Shown here: piece by piece, positions 6,247 through 6,550 of the stretch | Layout: every line of letters begins with the position of its first letter | Numbering within the stretch: the first letter of the stretch is position 1 | From: CAZIVE01 sp964542435 | Lineage (GTDB): Bacteria; Bacteroidota; Bacteroidia; Bacteroidales; Tannerellaceae | Length of the DNA: 6,550 nt | Direction: 5' to 3' | Assembly: GCA_964542435.1 (NCBI GenBank) | Contig: CAZIVE010000142.1 | Coordinates: 1-6,550 of the forward strand | Translations under genes and position numbers: made by a program | The notes under the pieces: model-generated | Database searches by the model: none | What the model was told of the DNA's origin: nothing | The model's input: the letters and a program-made list of their open reading frames with translations, nothing else

Positions 6247-6550
6247 AGATTTTCAAGATTTGTCTTTGTGTTTAATTGAGCGTAAAGTTACAGATTGCAT
6301 TTTAAATATGGAAGACATTACGCGTTCAGTCAAAAAAAGTTGTCTCAATATCCCTCTCCATATTGTGCTGTCTGCATAGTACTTGAAATTCGATAGATCG
6401 AACCGCATTTTCTTTCCCATGAGACGATTTCTCTTTTCTAAGAACGAAATTTCTTCAATCAAAGAGTATGGGTTATGATTATAAAACTTTCTGAGTACAG
6501 ATTTGCTATAACGAAATAGTAGTAAAAGTAATTCTGAGTGTTAATTCGTT
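6247..6550. other. Region upstream of the SGNH hydrolase gene, no convincing gene
   Basis: This stretch contains the leader and the possible promoter of the hydrolase operon. A minus-strand frame is open from 6540 to its TGA at 6253, but has no ATG until 6420 (MGKKMRFDLSNFKYY..., 55 codons) and otherwise only a TTG at 6462. The product resembles nothing I recognise, is rich in K, R, F and S, and would overlap the hydrolase promoter. It could be a decayed coding remnant or chance. No terminator, tRNA or repeat is seen. Confidence 0.5.
6283..6290 (-). promoter_or_regulatory. Possible -7 box for the SGNH hydrolase-GH30 operon
   Basis: The minus strand reads TAACTTTA, one base away from the TAnnTTTG consensus. 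It would start transcription near 6276 and leave a leader of about 45 nt before the ATG at 6231. No TTTG is found at the right distance for a -33 element, so the call is weak; a regulated promoter relying on an activator would look like this too. Confidence 0.35.

Noticed and set aside
1..6550. CRISPR array, tRNA/rRNA gene, insertion sequence, phage or defence genes
   Set aside because: No regularly spaced repeats, no cloverleaf, no transposase or integrase motifs and no nucleic-acid-targeting domains were seen; the proteins found are all explained by glycan use, lipid uptake and flavin synthesis.

Overview
The window looks like chromosomal DNA from a member of the Bacteroidales (Bacteroides/Parabacteroides/Prevotella-like). 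The evidence is a SusD-family glycan-binding lipoprotein, promoter -7 boxes of the Bacteroidetes form TAnnTTTG, start codons without clear Shine-Dalgarno sequences, and secreted carbohydrate-active enzymes. Genus or species cannot be fixed from the sequence alone.

Layout. Bases 1-1077 (+) hold the C-terminal 358 codons of a SusD-like protein whose start lies before the window; it ends in a strong rho-independent terminator at 1088-1130. Bases 1131-1816 form an AT-rich stretch with no convincing gene. It carries two near-identical CCATGG-centred palindromes (1238-1255 and 1304-1321) and an orphan minus-strand terminator-like hairpin (1473-1507). All remaining genes are on the minus strand, so the SusD gene and the rest converge on this gap. 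Reading right to left they are: a secreted SGNH/GDSL-family hydrolase (5563-6231), a secreted GH30 glycoside hydrolase 18 nt behind it (4072-5544), riboflavin synthase alpha chain ribE (3353-3982) with its own promoter and terminator, and a FadL/OmpP1-type outer membrane protein (1898-3226) with its own promoter and a convergent terminator (1817-1861). Bases 6247-6550 hold the leader of the hydrolase pair and an unconvincing open frame.

How they may work together. The SGNH hydrolase and GH30 enzyme are probably co-transcribed and exported, and may remove an ester decoration and cut a beta-glucan or related glycan. The SusD protein would bind an oligosaccharide at the outer membrane together with a SusC partner expected upstream of the window. 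That the two serve the same glycan is only an inference: they are on opposite strands and separated by ribE and the FadL-like porin, which have unrelated roles (flavin synthesis and hydrophobic-compound uptake). I did not find a clearly novel system; the non-coding gap is the least explained part.
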